A stretch of 64,000 bases of DNA. Source: Plasmodium vivax. Its lineage: Eukaryota; Apicomplexa; Aconoidasida; Haemosporida; Plasmodiidae. The notes beneath the pieces are model-generated. The model searched no databases. It was not told where the DNA came from and saw only the letters and a list, made by a program, of their open reading frames with translations. Shown here piece after piece: positions 21,793 through 35,700 of this stretch. The stretch is taken from the NCBI RefSeq assembly GCF_000002415.2, contig NC_009919.1:310001-374000 (forward strand), given 5' to 3'. Numbering within the stretch: the first letter of the stretch is position 1; every line of letters begins with the position of its first letter. The translations under genes and the position numbers were made by a program.

Positions 21793-22283
21793 ATTTTTCA
21801 ATTTTTTAAAACTGTGCTTATACCTGTCTGCATGTGTATACGTAACATATATGCACAAGCGTATACGCACACATATACATATGCAAGAATACACATTAAT
21901 TGAAGTTTGGGGGAAACAAAGAATTGTTTAATTGATGCATAAAATGAACGTATTTTTCTATCGCTATGAAACAAAAAAAAAAAAAAAAAAAAAAACGAAG
22001 GAATAACAAAGGAATAACGTATGGGACATTTGTACAGGAACTTATGCATGAAGGTTTTGTGGGGCACACATACGACTTTTTTTTTTTTTTTTTTTCCTTT
22101 CCTTTTTGAAAAAATTTTGTGCATGTAAATACGCCCGACTTGGCAACAAGGTGTAACTGCACCGCCGCGTTGAAATTACTCCGCTAAATTTTTTGTCGCC
22201 ACATAACACAAGCTGGTGCAACTCCGTTTCTCTTTCCCGCTTGCCCCATCTATAAACCCTTCCACACAGCGGACATGCACCTC
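21793..22283. other. Intergenic region between convergent genes
   Basis: About 490 bp between the stop of the methyltransferase and the stop of RPT4. It holds two long homopolymers (A at about 21971-21995, T at about 22078-22095) and TATACGCACACATATA-like words. No gene. Confidence 0.6.
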
Positions 22284-23465
22284 CTAAATTTTTTCGTACT
22301 CGATTTTACCCTCCAACTTCTTAGCCTCATTAATCTTTCGAGCGGCCTTGTAAAAGTCCTCCTCAATGACGTAATCGCGCATAGACCGAATGGCAAACAT
22401 GCCTGCCTCTGTACAGACATTTCTGAGATCAGCTCCGTTGAAACCGTCACACAATCTGCAAACCGACTCGTAGTCTATTTCCCCCAGTTTGGTCATTTTA
22501 TTGGCGTGAATTTTTAAAATTTCAATTCTGGCAGTCTCATTCGGTAGAGGAATTTCAATTTTTCTATCTAATCTACCAGGTCTTATTAACGCTGGGTCTA
22601 GGACATCTGGTCTGTTGGTAGCCATAATAATTTTGACATTTCCTAATTCTTCAAAACCGTCTAAATGGTTTAGCAACTCCATGAGCGTTCTTTGAATTTC
22701 TCTATCTGCAGAAGTACCCTGAGAAAATCTCCTTCCTCCTATGGCATCAATTTCGTCCATAAAAATGATACACGGTTGGTGTTCCTTAGCATAGGTGAAC
22801 ATTTCCCTAATAATTCTTGCACTTTCACCGATGTACTTATCTACAATGGCTGAAACTACTATTCTCATAAAATTACAATTAATGTTTGATGCCATTGCCC
22901 TGGCTAGTAGTGTTTTCCCTGTACCTGGTGGACCGTACAGTAGCACCCCTTTGGGTGTTTTAATTCCTACCCTCTTAAATAAAAGCGGGTTAAGTATTGG
23001 CAACTCCACCACTTCCCTCATTTGTCTTATCTGCTCACTTAATCCTCCTATCTGATTGTAGTTCACTTTATTTTTGCTATTTTCACTTTTGTCTATGTCA
23101 CTAATCATGTTGAATACTAATGGGTCTACTTCACATGGCAATCTTTTCATAACCGTCAGAGTGGTCATGTCTAATGACACCCTCGTGCCTATGGCTAATT
23201 TCCCTTTATTTATTTTGGACTTGCATCCTACCACATATCTAGGCCCACTTGATGCCTTCACGATAAATTTCTCATCTTCTAACTGCTTTAGCACTTGCCC
23301 TATTATTTGCCCAACACTTTGCAGTGCCTTCAAGTTATCTTCGGTCTTTTCGTATATCTTATTTTGCTCTTTTATATCTAATCTGAGATTCTTCACTTGG
23401 CTCTCGATTTCCCTGTGCTCTATCACTTTCTTCACGTACTGTTTGATGCTTTCTTTGTTATCCAT
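22284..23465 (-). CDS. RPT4: 26S proteasome regulatory ATPase RPT4 (393 aa)
   Basis: RPT4 (PSMC6, 26S subunit 10B) is one of six AAA ATPases in the base of the 19S particle; it unfolds ubiquitylated substrates and feeds them to the 20S core. The start at 23465 (MDNKESIKQY) gives 393 aa, matching the family's ~390; codons upstream in the same frame look like 5' UTR. N-terminal coiled coil at about 1-60; OB domain with SSGPRYVVGC and MTTLTVMKRLP. The AAA core has IGGLSEQI, Walker A GPPGTGKT (about 178), Walker B IIFMDEIDAIGGRR, sensor 1 MATNRP, the arginine-finger region PGRLDRKI and DGFNGADLRNVCTEAGM. These signatures are specific to RPT4 (EQIRQMREV, GTSADREIQRTLMELL). All catalytic residues are present. 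No intron. It diverges from the giant MORN gene across 3.3 kb. Confidence 0.97.
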   Translation of the reverse strand: MDNKESIKQYVKKVIEHREIESQVKNLRLDIKEQNKIYEKTEDNLKALQSVGQIIGQVLKQLEDEKFIVKASSGPRYVVGCKSKINKGKLAIGTRVSLDMTTLTVMKRLPCEVDPLVFNMISDIDKSENSKNKVNYNQIGGLSEQIRQMREVVELPILNPLLFKRVGIKTPKGVLLYGPPGTGKTLLARAMASNINCNFMRIVVSAIVDKYIGESARIIREMFTYAKEHQPCIIFMDEIDAIGGRRFSQGTSADREIQRTLMELLNHLDGFEELGNVKIIMATNRPDVLDPALIRPGRLDRKIEIPLPNETARIEILKIHANKMTKLGEIDYESVCRLCDGFNGADLRNVCTEAGMFAIRSMRDYVIEEDFYKAARKINEAKKLEGKIEYEKI

Positions 23466-26400
23466 TCTGACTGCGGGGGGGTGGGGGCAGCAGGGCGGTG
23501 TGTAAAATGTGATGAGGCCTCTTTTGGCGGGTTGTGAGACCACCGGTGAGCAAGCAGCTTGGAGAAAACGCCTTCGAGAAAACGGCTTGGGAATGCCCCA
23601 AAACACGCGATGGTGCAAATCAGTCACCACCAATGGCTACTGAAAGCATACAAACTGATGCGAAACGTGGGGCGCACACATGTAAGTAATCTTTCCTCTC
23701 TTACCTCATAACTTCATCGATTGTTTCTGCTCTTTCACGCTTGTGTGCCTCCTTATTGTATAAAGGCGAAAAGGTGGTGTGTGGGTGCGGGGGGAACTCC
23801 TGCGCAGGGGGGTTCTTTTGCTGTGTGGCGGTAACGTTTATGCTATTGCAAAGGTGCTTCCGCTGTGGACCCCTCGTTCGTTTCTCCCTATGGCTTCTTT
23901 TCCTCTTTTCCTCTGTGCTTCCTTGCTTCTGTTCCTTCTTGCTTCTGTTCCTTCTTGCTTCTGTTCCTTCTTGCCTCTTTTCCTCCTTCCCCTTTATCCC
24001 TTGCTAATCCTTACTGCTTATTTTTGGTTCTCTTTTTTTTCCACTTTTTTTTTTTTTTTTATGCTATGCTTTACTGTTTCTCAAATTCGTTGACGGGTGA
24101 GAGAAAAAGAAAAAAAAAAATCAAAAGTTCATCGATTAAATGATTACAAGCAATTACATAAGCTCTCATATATGCATACGTATACGTACGTGTACACCCA
24201 TTTACATACATCCGTATGTGTTAACTTATCATGCTATGTTTCTGTGGCCGAAGGTAATGGGTCACAAATGTTAACTCATTTAAAAGAATGCCACAAAAAA
24301 AAATGCTTTCAAAAAATTTTAAGTACAATTTCGCAGTGACATTAATTTCATTTAAAAAGGAAGGTTGCCATTCTTTTTTTTTTTTTTTTTTACCATTCAA
24401 ATACTAATTGAACGTTTCACCTATTAGCGTTTTTATTTTATCTTATTATTTTTTTAATTCGCTATGCGCACATACTCATTGTGCATACTAGCGTACATAT
24501 ATACAAACGTAAACATTTTGCGCATGAAAGAAATTACCCCCCTAACACTTGTTTAACACTTATGGTACTTGATGCGGTGGAACATTTTTAGTAACACGAA
24601 ATTGAATTCCTTTGCTTCAAAGTGCCATGTGTGGGAGGTATTTATTTCACACTTTGGGGGTTATCAATTTTTTTTTCTTCTTCAGTTATTACTATGACGA
24701 TGTAGCGTGTATACGCCTGCCCGCCGAATTTTTCTATTTTACCTAAAAGGTGATTTTACCTATACCTAGGTGTCACTGAGAAAGGAAAGAGTGCGTGGAA
24801 GGGGGAGAATGCCCCCTTATCTACACAAAGGGGCTAAATGGCGGTGGGAATACCAAATGGGAAATGCCCTATGAGAAATGCCGGATGATAAATGCCAAAT
24901 GCGTAATGGGGCCAACATGTTGCACTAACCAGTAAAAGCCAATTAAATTAACTATCTAGCCACCCAACTGGCAAAATGGGCGCTATCTCCCCCCCAATTT
25001 TTCCCCCGCAGATTGGCTGCAAATCGTACCCCACAGCTGCATACAGTTCGAAAAAGAAAAAAATATATGTACATAGACAGCGGACAAGAAAATTTTTTTT
25101 TTTGAAAATATCAGCACCTTAAAATGTGGCTCCTACGCGGCAAAAAAAAAAAAAAGGTACCACTTTAGGGGATACCCAACAGCTAAGCAGTGCACTCATA
25201 TATAGGTGCATATTTTTTCCCCATTTTTGCCCCTATTTATGCACTTAACTTTTCTCCCACGTATGCATACACATGCACAGCTTGCGCCTTCGCCGCATGA
25301 CGCGGAAACTTTCAGGGGAACTCGACAAATATGCAGTCACGTATTACAATCTGAAATGCGCATCCTCTCAAAGTGCACACCCACAAAGGTATGTTCTCGA
25401 AATGGTACAACGTCGATTTATCTTATTTTCAACGAACAGGATATTTTTTAACCATTTGCAGCACAGTGAATTCAGCTCATTTCCACATTTTTTATTTTCC
25501 CCTTTTCCCGCTTGTACCATACTGGAAAGGCGTTTAACAAATAGGAGTAACGACATTTTATGAAGCGCACTGGGGGACAGTGTGATAGCTGGAGTTATAC
25601 ATTGTCTTTGTGTTAACTAGCAGTAGGTATGCTTAGGGGGGGTTAAAATGGCCGTTTGATTTTTCCTTTTTTTTTTTTTTTTTTCCCCTGCATAACGCTT
25701 GATAAGTGAACATTTTACAGGTGGCTAGTTCCAATTTTTTTTTTTTTTTTTTTTGTGGGTATTTTAAAAACCTCCCATTAAATTGTACAAAATGTAGATA
25801 GTGCTCGTTACAAAAAGTTATTTGTGTGCACTCCACATAACCTTAGCAAATTTTTTTTTTTCCATATTTTACAAATTGTGTACACTCGGCACAGGACTCG
25901 ATGGCACGTTTAGCATTTCGATCTCTGTCAGTTAACGTCGGGAGTTTTCTACATTTCGGGAAGCAAAGCAAAGATGTTTGAATGAATTAGCAATTCGCAG
26001 TTTAGGGAAGAAACGCTTGTCCTCTTTCTTTTCACCCGCACGATTTGCTAATTTTCAGTTATTTTTTTTTACTTTTTCGTTCCCTTTTTATTTAATTTAT
26101 TTTTTCTCACACTTTTGTTTCCAATCCTTTGTTCGTTAGCGTGCCTTTCGCGCAGCTATCCATCCTACAAGTAGTGCACAGATTGGTGACGATTCAATTG
26201 TAACCCGACTATGTAGAGCGAAAGGGGCAGACTCGCAAAATAAATGAGGCACGCCTCGTCTTTGTACCCACTGAAATAGATACGCATGCGTATAGTCACA
26301 TTTATGGGTACGCATATGGTACACTATTGGCACATTTACATGACTATACGGAGTACCAAATCCGTCAGGGTTAACTCCCCCCCGGTGCGCACCTGCCCAA

Positions 26401-26750
26401 GTGTGTAAGCTTAAACTGGCAGTTGCAGACAAGCATAGGTGTGGAGAAAGCTCTCCAGGGAGTTCCCCCCGGTCCACCCCACCATATGTGTCCCACGTTT
26501 AATCCAAAAAAATAGAAACAAGTAGACACAACCGAAATAGCAAAAGGAGGAATCTTTCGTATGGGGGACGATTCACCAACATGTGCATTTATTTAGTGCT
26601 CCATCTTTGAAGCGGAATAATCCCCTTCCCCCGTTTATTCACACATATATCCTATTAAGCATACTTTTTAACCGCCCCCGGAAATATGAAGTTAATGTGC
26701 CTGCTCTTTACCCCTTGCATGTGCCATCTCGACAGAACAGCATCAAAAAG
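23466..26750. other. Divergent intergenic region (3.3 kb)
   Basis: Upstream DNA of RPT4 (-) and the giant MORN gene (+). It contains a pyrimidine-rich 16-bp repeat (23925-23972) about 460 bp upstream of RPT4, and many A/T homopolymers. A 96-codon frame at 25273-25563 (plus strand) has no family resemblance; it could be a chance ORF or part of a small spliced gene, and I do not call it. No tRNA-like cloverleaf was noticed. Confidence 0.45.
23925..23972. repeat. 16-bp pyrimidine-rich tandem repeat upstream of RPT4
   Basis: Three exact copies of GCTTCTGTTCCTTCTT, embedded in a longer CT-rich tract (about 23880-24000). On the RPT4 sense strand this is a purine-rich repeat in the probable promoter or 5' UTR. 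Confidence 0.85.
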
Positions 26751-29700
26751 ATGATAAGAAAGCTGCTTAGCACATTCGTCATCACGGGCATAGTCAGGTG
26801 CACTAATTTGTCCTCCCAAAATGATGCAAAGGAAGTACAAAATCTATTGGGCAGGGATTCATTCAGGATAGACATCGAAAATAGGGAGGAGTGCTCCCTT
26901 CAATATGACACCATGAAGACGCATTTCAGGCACGTCTACCTAGTTCAGTGTGGGGGGAATGCCAAAAGTGTGCGACTAAATTTCGGGGGCGAGTCCAAAA
27001 AGGGGAGTCTACATCAGAGCGGAGATGCCGTTCACAAAGGAGGAGCACAGCAAAGCGAAGAACCAAACCAGCAGTGCAGCACTGGGAGAAGAAACCAAAT
27101 CGCCTTCTTCAACGAGCGGGGCAAAAAAATAACCAGCGATAACCTAACCCTCAAGTTTGAAAACAACCGAAAGGTAATTTACAAAGCTTGCCAAATGGAG
27201 GACCCCCCCAAATGCACCATCATTTATGTCATCATTTCGTTCAAGGTTGATGTAATGGGCCTGAGAGAGTTGCTCCTTAGTAATTTTACTACAGACGGAG
27301 AGGAAGGAGCCAAATTAAACTTGCTGCACCCAGACAACGTACGCGTGGGGAATGTGAGTGAATACCTCCTTCAGCACTTCCTCCTCGATAGCAAAAAAGT
27401 AACCCAGTTTTACGAAATTAGCGTGAACGTGACGAATGACGGTCAGCCACTCTACCTGTACGCTTCATCCCACGCGTCCAACTTTGTCTACCTGGATAGA
27501 AATTTACGCCACCTATTGAAAGAGGAAAAATACCAGTACGAAACTTACTTCTACAAATTTAGATGTGCGGGTAGCTCCCAACTATTTGCGGCGACTAGCG
27601 ACGCCAGGAAGGCTAGCTTCTTCGTGTACAGACTAGGCATAACGTGCAGCGGAGGGGGCGAAGATAACCAACTTAGCGTCAATGGCAGAAGCGACTTCAA
27701 TCCCCCCTTCCACGTAAGCGTTGCGGATCCCACGTTCATGATGCACCCATTTCGCATGGACGAATTTAAGTATGACGTATTCACCCCTGGCAACCACTTC
27801 TGGCTTCGCATTAACTCCCCAAATGGGTGTCACCCCCCCAGTAATATCTCCCTAAATGACAAAAGAGTCATCAGTGAGTATAGCCTGGTAACGTTCAGTG
27901 AGCACATGGACGAACAGTTCTATGACAACTGCATAGAGGAGTGGCAACTCTTGCAGAAACGCAGTCCTGCTCAGCAGGATGAAAACTGCTCGGATGTGAA
28001 AAAGAGGCAAGGTTTTTTGATCTTCGGAAATGTGCACGACGAGGGGGGATTCAACTGCCCAAAGGGGTGCAAAAGGGATCTGTTTGGCGAAAGGATACAC
28101 CTGGAAAGCACCCCATGGGGAAGCTTCTTCTCACCAAAGAGGAAAACAAAATTTCGCAACCACCAAGAAATAGGCAAAGTTATATTCCCCACGAAAAGGA
28201 TCTTCATACTCAAGTACACGAGCGAACCGCAGAAGAAACACACCATTGTTGGAGCTAACACGGTGAGCCATAAAACGAAGGTGCTGTACTACTTTTTTCA
28301 CATACACAGAATCCCAACCAATATTGTAGCCAACAGCTTCGCTTTTATAGCCTTCTTAAAAAATGCAAATTGTGGCGAAAACAATATTTGCCACCAGCAA
28401 AACGATGGACAGCCATCCTACATCCAAGTTGTATTTAAAAAAAAAAAAAATAAACATTTGAACTACTTAAGCACAAACGTTTTACTAACCCAAAAAGGTG
28501 CAAACTCGAGTCACTCCTTTGACCAAGGGGACAACCTAAAATTGCTCATAAACAATGAGCATATATCTGACCATATTAAGTACCCAATAAGCGAAATAGG
28601 AAACAGGGAGGAAAAAATTAACATAAAAATAGTCGACCAAAATGATAACATTCTTTACAACACCGATTTGGTGATTATAAGGAAAAACGTATTCTACAAA
28701 ATTGCCTTACAATTCCTTTCTTACTTTTCCTACGCGTATATTATTTTTTGCTCCTGTCTTCACCCAGCAACTGTTTTAACGTCCATTCAGTTTCTACAAA
28801 TATTGACCCTTTTGCATATAAAGTATGACGCCTTTCCCCCTTTGTATAATTACTTCCTAAAAAAATTGCATCCGCTTTCTTTCATTTGGCACTTCTTCGA
28901 TGTTAAGGTGTACAGGAAGAGTGCGGCCAATCAGTTGGCATCTAATGAGCAACCGCTCAGGGGGGACTCAGCTACGGTTTTGAGTACCACAAATGGGGGT
29001 CATAACTTGGGGGGTGGCCACAGAAAAAAGGAAAACCATCTTGTGGAGTCTCAAAAGAGGCATTACTATGGTGGGAAATTGTCTCACTTAAGAGATACTC
29101 ATGGGGAGTACCTCCATTGGAAGGCAAACAAGATGACGAAGAACATCATCAAAGGTGACAGTCTCCACAAGGATAACCATCACGCCATGGGGAAAGAAAC
29201 CCCAACGAATGAGACACACTTAGAGGAACTTCCCCTCGGGAGTAAAAGCAAAAAAGACGCAGTTTCAGTTGCAGCTGCAGTAAAAAAATACCTTAAAAAG
29301 GAGGCAGTAACTACCCAGCGCAATAAAAAATGGGAAGATGAAATTATGCTCATGCATACCTTAGTTAGCACCCTTTTGAACATCATCGCCATTCTTCTTT
29401 TGTTGGCATTCTTCCATTTTGTGTATGCCAAATGTATGCAAAGGAAAGTCATCGCAAAAATGACTCCTGTTCCATTTCTCCCTCTTCGCAATTTTGTCCC
29501 CCTCATATATGACCTATTTTTGTTCCCTGTCGTTTTTATTACATCTAATTTAGTACTTCACGAAAGTGGCTACCACGTGAGGGTTTATTTTCTCCAAATA
29601 GACATTTGCGTGCTTAAATTTGTGAGCGCACTGTTGCTCTTTTGTTATGTCTCGTCGTATGTCCTCCTCTCACTGCATGTTATCCTATCTATGAAGAGCA

Positions 29701-32700
29701 GCAACACGTATAGTTGTTATTTGCAAAGGTTCATACCCCTCTCTATCAGCATAATTCGCGGTATTGTAACAAAGCCGCTCCCCTTTCAATTTCTTTTTAA
29801 TCGCCCCACTGGGATTTATCTACCAGCACGCCTTACACCGCTTAGGAGCGCAGCACGGGGAAAATCCCACCCCAGTTATGCTCTCACAAACCAGCACGTG
29901 AAGGGAACAAGGCAAATGCACAAAGAAGAAATACACCCATTTTTCTTTTCTCTATCCTCCCGTGGGGTGAAAGAAGCCAAGAGTTACCTCACGAAGAATG
30001 CCTCTTTGAAGCGAATTATTCGCAATTACGTAGACAGACGGATGGGCAGAGATAAACGAATTGGCTTGTCGCATCACCAACCTTTGCTACAAGACATAGC
30101 ATTATCAGTGCCCACCGGGAGGGATACCCCAAAAAAAGGGGCGAAAAAAAACATTTCTAGTAAAAGGCATTTCCCCGAGAAAGGCAAATCGCCAGGTGGT
30201 ATCACCACACAGAGTGACGATCAAAAAGGTGATGCCAGTGATCCTTATGATTATAATGACGATGGTGATCGTGGGGATAGCTCCCCCGCGAGGGACACCA
30301 GGAATAACCCCTTTCAGCAAAGAAACATAGGTAAACTTTTTAAGAACGCATTTTGCATACTTGACCGGCACATTAGCGAGCATCACTTGGGAGCCCCCCC
30401 TTTTGACAGCGACAGTTCCTACCCAGATAGCGAAAAGTACAAAGCGCAATTTTCAGCACTGAGAGAAAATGAACCCCTTACCATGGACATCAATAAATAC
30501 ATTTGTAAATTTCTTCGGGGGAAAAATCGCGAACATGGTGTGGACCATCAAATTGGAGCATCTACCCAAATTAAGATTCACCCTAATGGGGAAGATAAAA
30601 AGGGCTACCAAGGGACCTTAAGAGAGAAATTCCCAACGGTGTGCTTAACAAAGTGCATAAGAATATTGCACCGTTTTAACGCACTCTCCAATCGATGCAA
30701 ATACAAAATGTCGTATGATGAGGCGGTGAAGCAGGACGCGTGGAGGAACAAGCTTCTCCGCGTGACGATCAACCGGGAATCCCTAAACCGCAGCATCCAC
30801 AGCAGCAACGGTGCCAGGGAGAGGAACCCCAATTTGCGTTTGCTAACCCACCAGGAGGACACACACATTGGCTACCTCTACGACAAAGTGTCCCTTTTTA
30901 AGAAAACCTTCTTCGTCAAAAAGGCTGTGAAAATTAAACATGTGCACTTCCTACTCTCTCAGAAAAGAGAAATACAAATTTTTGTAAATAACGAGCAAGT
31001 GTCCGATGACGCTCTGGGGATTTACTCACTTCTTGCAAATAATTTGTCCAATGAAAACGCTTCTCATTTCCTCTGCGTACGATTGATGACGGCCATCTGC
31101 CTAGCAACTGTAAATCTTTTGATTCGGAAAGATGTCCGTTTCTCCCTCCTTTCGTTATCTCTCTTTTTCTTCGCCCTATTTGTATACAATTTTGCTTCCA
31201 TTTTGAGGCGATGTGGCGAAGCGGAATTGTGGGAACCACGTGGGGGGTACGGCAAGGGGGGGACAAGTGAAGACAAAAGGGGAGCCACAGAATCGTTCAC
31301 CCACGGTGGGAAATTGTCTAGTGGGCAGCTCCACCTAAGAATGGACAGAGATGATCAAAAGCATTTTCATACCGATGGTGATAATGCCAAACGTGGTCTG
31401 TCACCTTTCAGGGGCACCCGACGGGCCAGACACAACGAATGGCTTACGAAAGATATGCTAACTTACGAAAGGAGATACCCTGAATTAGTGCTAAGTGCGA
31501 TTCTTTTTTTCCTCCTCCTTTGCAATATGCTCCCTCGAAAGGGGGAGCACTCAGAATTGTCCAGCCTTCTCCTCTCCCTGCTAACCACCTCTCTTTGTGT
31601 AAACCCCCGGAAAGTAAAAAGTGCCTTCCAAAAAATAATAGCACACGCTAGATATGGCGTAGCGGCGAAATGGCACTCTGCTTATCTTAAAACATATGCA
31701 TTGTACTTCCTCCACGCGGTGGAAAAATTGTATAATTATTTCATACGATGGGTAGTTACCATGCATTGTAAAAATAAAGAGGGTGAATTACCAACCGAAA
31801 GGAGTACCACAAGGAAGACGAGCTACGCAAATCTGTGCTCATATTTAAGGGACAAACTTCTTCCCAACTGCAATGGAATGACTTTTAAAAATCTGAGAGT
31901 AGACAAAATAGAAATCCATCATCAAGAAAAAGACATTGCCTATAAATATGAAACGCTAACGTTAGACGGTAACTGCAAAAGCGTTTTTAATTCTGAGTTG
32001 CGCAAAAATATGTACGTCATCGGCAAAATGGACCTTACTAAATGCCACCAGGAGGGACTACCATCCAATGTGCCCATTTATACACATAACGATGTGAAGC
32101 AAAAACGAAACTATTACATCTGCTCCATCGAAGTTGTGGATGAGGAAAATCTTCATTCAAGAAAATCCCTATCGTTGTACATAAAAAGGAAGGATACCAA
32201 GAGGGAGAAAGTCCTCCTCCTGCACAGCAGCAGAAAGGGCGGCCTTCTCTGGAGTAGCAAAATTACGCGGAAGGGGAAGCCCCCCATGGACCAAATTCCA
32301 ACATACGGCGAATTGCCAAGCGAGGGGGGGTCTGCGGACATTAAGACCAATAAGGCCACTGGCTCGCGCATCGCAAACAGGGCAAACAGCGCGACACCCA
32401 ACTTGGGGCGCCAAACAGGCGAACGCATCAAAGCCGACAAGTACTCCTACACAGTGCTGGGCAAAGAGGGACTAACCATCCGCAGCCTCTTCATTAAGCC
32501 AAACAGGACGTACAAAATACAGCCCGTCTTTAAGGAAAAGCACCTGAAATGTGTGCACGTAGGATATGGGAAAAAAACAAAGCCTTCAAATTTGAGCTTC
32601 GATAATTTTGCACGGTTTGCGAATTCCTACCCACGTGATCCCTTTTATAGGGAAACATTCCCTAAATGTCACAAAAATGGGAACACCCCTCTTGGTTGCG

Positions 32701-35700
32701 GGAAGAGGGAGGAATTGTCAAACGAAGGGGATGGCCATCCTTCTAGTGGTTCCCGACCAAGTGGCGTAGCTACCCACAGAAAGGGAAACAGCACGGAAAA
32801 CTTCAGTAGACCTCCATGCATACGCTCCCAAAACAAGGGAAGAAAATTTAGGGCGGACGAAATCTTCCAACAATTTCGCGTCACGTGCGAAGACATAGGA
32901 ACGCTAATCGTGTCGCACGACATCCACGACGTAGACACATTTGAGGATGTAAAAGTGGAGAATGAGTATGGAGAATCGTTTTGCCTAAATTCGCTTCGGA
33001 ATTGCTTTACTTTTATAAAAAAAAAAAAAATTATCATTTTGAGTCACCCCTGTTTTTATAAAAATGAAACTTATTACGTTTACCTGCGAGGTGGTCGGAA
33101 GCGCCTTTCCGATTACTTAACCGAAGGAATTCACGTGCAGAGTTCCCCCAATGGGGAAATCATTTTAAGCTCGTTTAGCCAAAATGACCAAACAAACACA
33201 GACATAACGGATGGCCAAGAGGACAATTCCCCATACAGAAGTAGGACACTCCTCGACGATCACATCGATTTGTACAAAATAAGTGACTATAAAAAAAAAA
33301 AAAAATTCTTTTTTGTTAAGGTGAATAAAAAGAGTAACACCTTCTACGCGCAGAGTTACGTCAGAAGAAAATGTAAAAATGCATTTGACATTCCATTTGT
33401 GAAGGAACTTTTCCATAGGGAGTATCATCACCTCCAAGAACAGCAACCGATAGGCGACTTTCTCGAGGAAATAAGTCACGCGGATTTTGTCCCCATTCAG
33501 CTGTTATACAAGCTGAAGACACGCAGCGACGTTGCTGCTGCGAAAAAATTGCAGAACTACTTTATCGAGTGCTTAAATGAGTCTCCAATTTTGTGCAAAG
33601 GGGGTGACAAAAGGGGCGATGCGGCTGTCGCGGTTGACGCGGTTGACCCGGATTACCCGGCTGATGTGGCTTACGAACTGTTGACTACTTCCGAGGAGAG
33701 AGCCACCACGGGGAAGAAAAAAACATATGGGGGAAGTTCAATTGAGAAAAGTGTCAATAAAAATAAAAATTGGCTTCCCTTTTGGAGAAAAGCCCCCCTT
33801 TTCAGCGGCACGAGAAGTACCGCAAACTATCCGACGAATGGGATACTCCAAAAGGGGCAGCCTAAAAATCACGAGGGAGCAATTCACACACAAGATGGAC
33901 ACACACACCAAAATAGAAGCTACAAATGGAGGGAGGGCCTCCTCCACGTATGCAAAAAACACCTCCTCCGAAGCAAAAAAAAGAAGAAAGAAATTCTTTA
34001 CAGATATGCCGCAAACTATAAAGATCTCATAAAGACATACATTACACACATCAAAATTTACGAAAGCAAATACAATTATGTGAAGCATAATAAAGGCAAC
34101 ATAAAAGTGCTAGCGAATATTCTACTGGAGTTACTGAGCTTTCCCTACGTATTGGACGTGTTTCAAAGGTACAACATTGTAGACAAAAGAGAAGGGGAGA
34201 ATTCGCACCATCACGGAAACAACATCGGCTTTAATATTTACGATGTGTATGAGAAGTGCTCGTTAAATAAGAAACACACTGTTTTCAAAATTGTCAACTA
34301 TTTGGAGGAACTCGCAGCGTATAAAATCGTGTACATTATTACCTTCTACAAGGACAAGCTGAACTATCTGCAGCTGTTGGATAAGCTCACCGTCGATGAG
34401 AGCGTTTGCAAACTTCAGAGAGACGTCGATCGGATGTTTTACCACCGGTTTGGCTTCTCCAGGAGGGGGGCGGGAAAGACGCAGGTTTCGCGCGGTCGCC
34501 CTGATAGCAATAGCCCTGCTAGCAGCTCCCATGACAGTAGTAGCTACCGAAACCGCATCCTCAACCGCATCCCCAGCCGCAGTCGCCGCCTCAACCGAGC
34601 GACAAACGGTAAGCCGACGCGGGGACAGGGGAACACCCCCGGAGACCCACAAAACCGAAGGACGCACGAAAAGACACTCCACGAAGTCATACTAGAAAGG
34701 TACATCAAACGGAGAAAATCCTTTGCCAGAAAATTTTACGAAATAAAAAAAAGCATACGCGAAATTGCAAAAAAATACAGGCAGGAGGAACAAGGGACAA
34801 AGAAAATCCTTTTTTATTTCCCATTTTTTATTCACAAAAAAGAAATAATAAAAATGAAAAAAAATGTAGAACAACAAATATACGAATGGAATGCTTGTCT
34901 CACGAATTTTTTTTCCAATTTTTTAAATCATTCTTTAACGAAGACTCACATATGCCATTATAACTTACGCATATTAAACAAACACATCCTGAATACCATA
35001 AGACACTCCATGTTTGGCAAGCAAAGGAATGCTAAGCATCATTTCCCCAATGTTAATTTTGTGCATATTGTTATTTCCCTTTCATTTCTTAACCCACAAA
35101 AGGCCCTTTTATTTTCCCCCACCTTTTTCTACATGAAATATTTACCATCTAAACCAATTTTTGTTCTCTGCAATCAGGATGAGATTGGCAGCTTGTTAGG
35201 GGGGGACGGTGGAAGGGCTCGCCGGGAGCGAGGACACTCGCCCAAGTGGGAAGAATCATCATCTGGGGGGAGCTCACCAGGGGGAGAAAACCCATCCGAG
35301 GGGGCAAGCTCCTTGGGGGGATTCAACTCATTGGAGGAACACCAATTAAGGGGGATGGAAAGCCAAGACGGGGAGCGAAAAAAGACACGCCGCGAAAAAA
35401 GCAAGCGGTGCAATTCCCCGCGCGGGAAAAAAAATGCACTCCCCGGAGAAGCAAACATAGGAACAAACATAGAAACGAACATATGCCGCGAAAGAGCAAA
35501 ACGGAAAGAGCACAAAATACTCCCGTGCTATCTAGAAGTTATAAATGACCATCTGCTTATATACCTTTTTGATAACTATGATAATAAGCTCTGCTGGAGG
35601 CTCGAGCGGGGGAATTACTCCCTGGAGACACGGGAAGTGACAGACAGGGAGGCAGAAAAGGAAGCAAGGGATGCACAGGACGCGACGGGGGAGGGGAACA

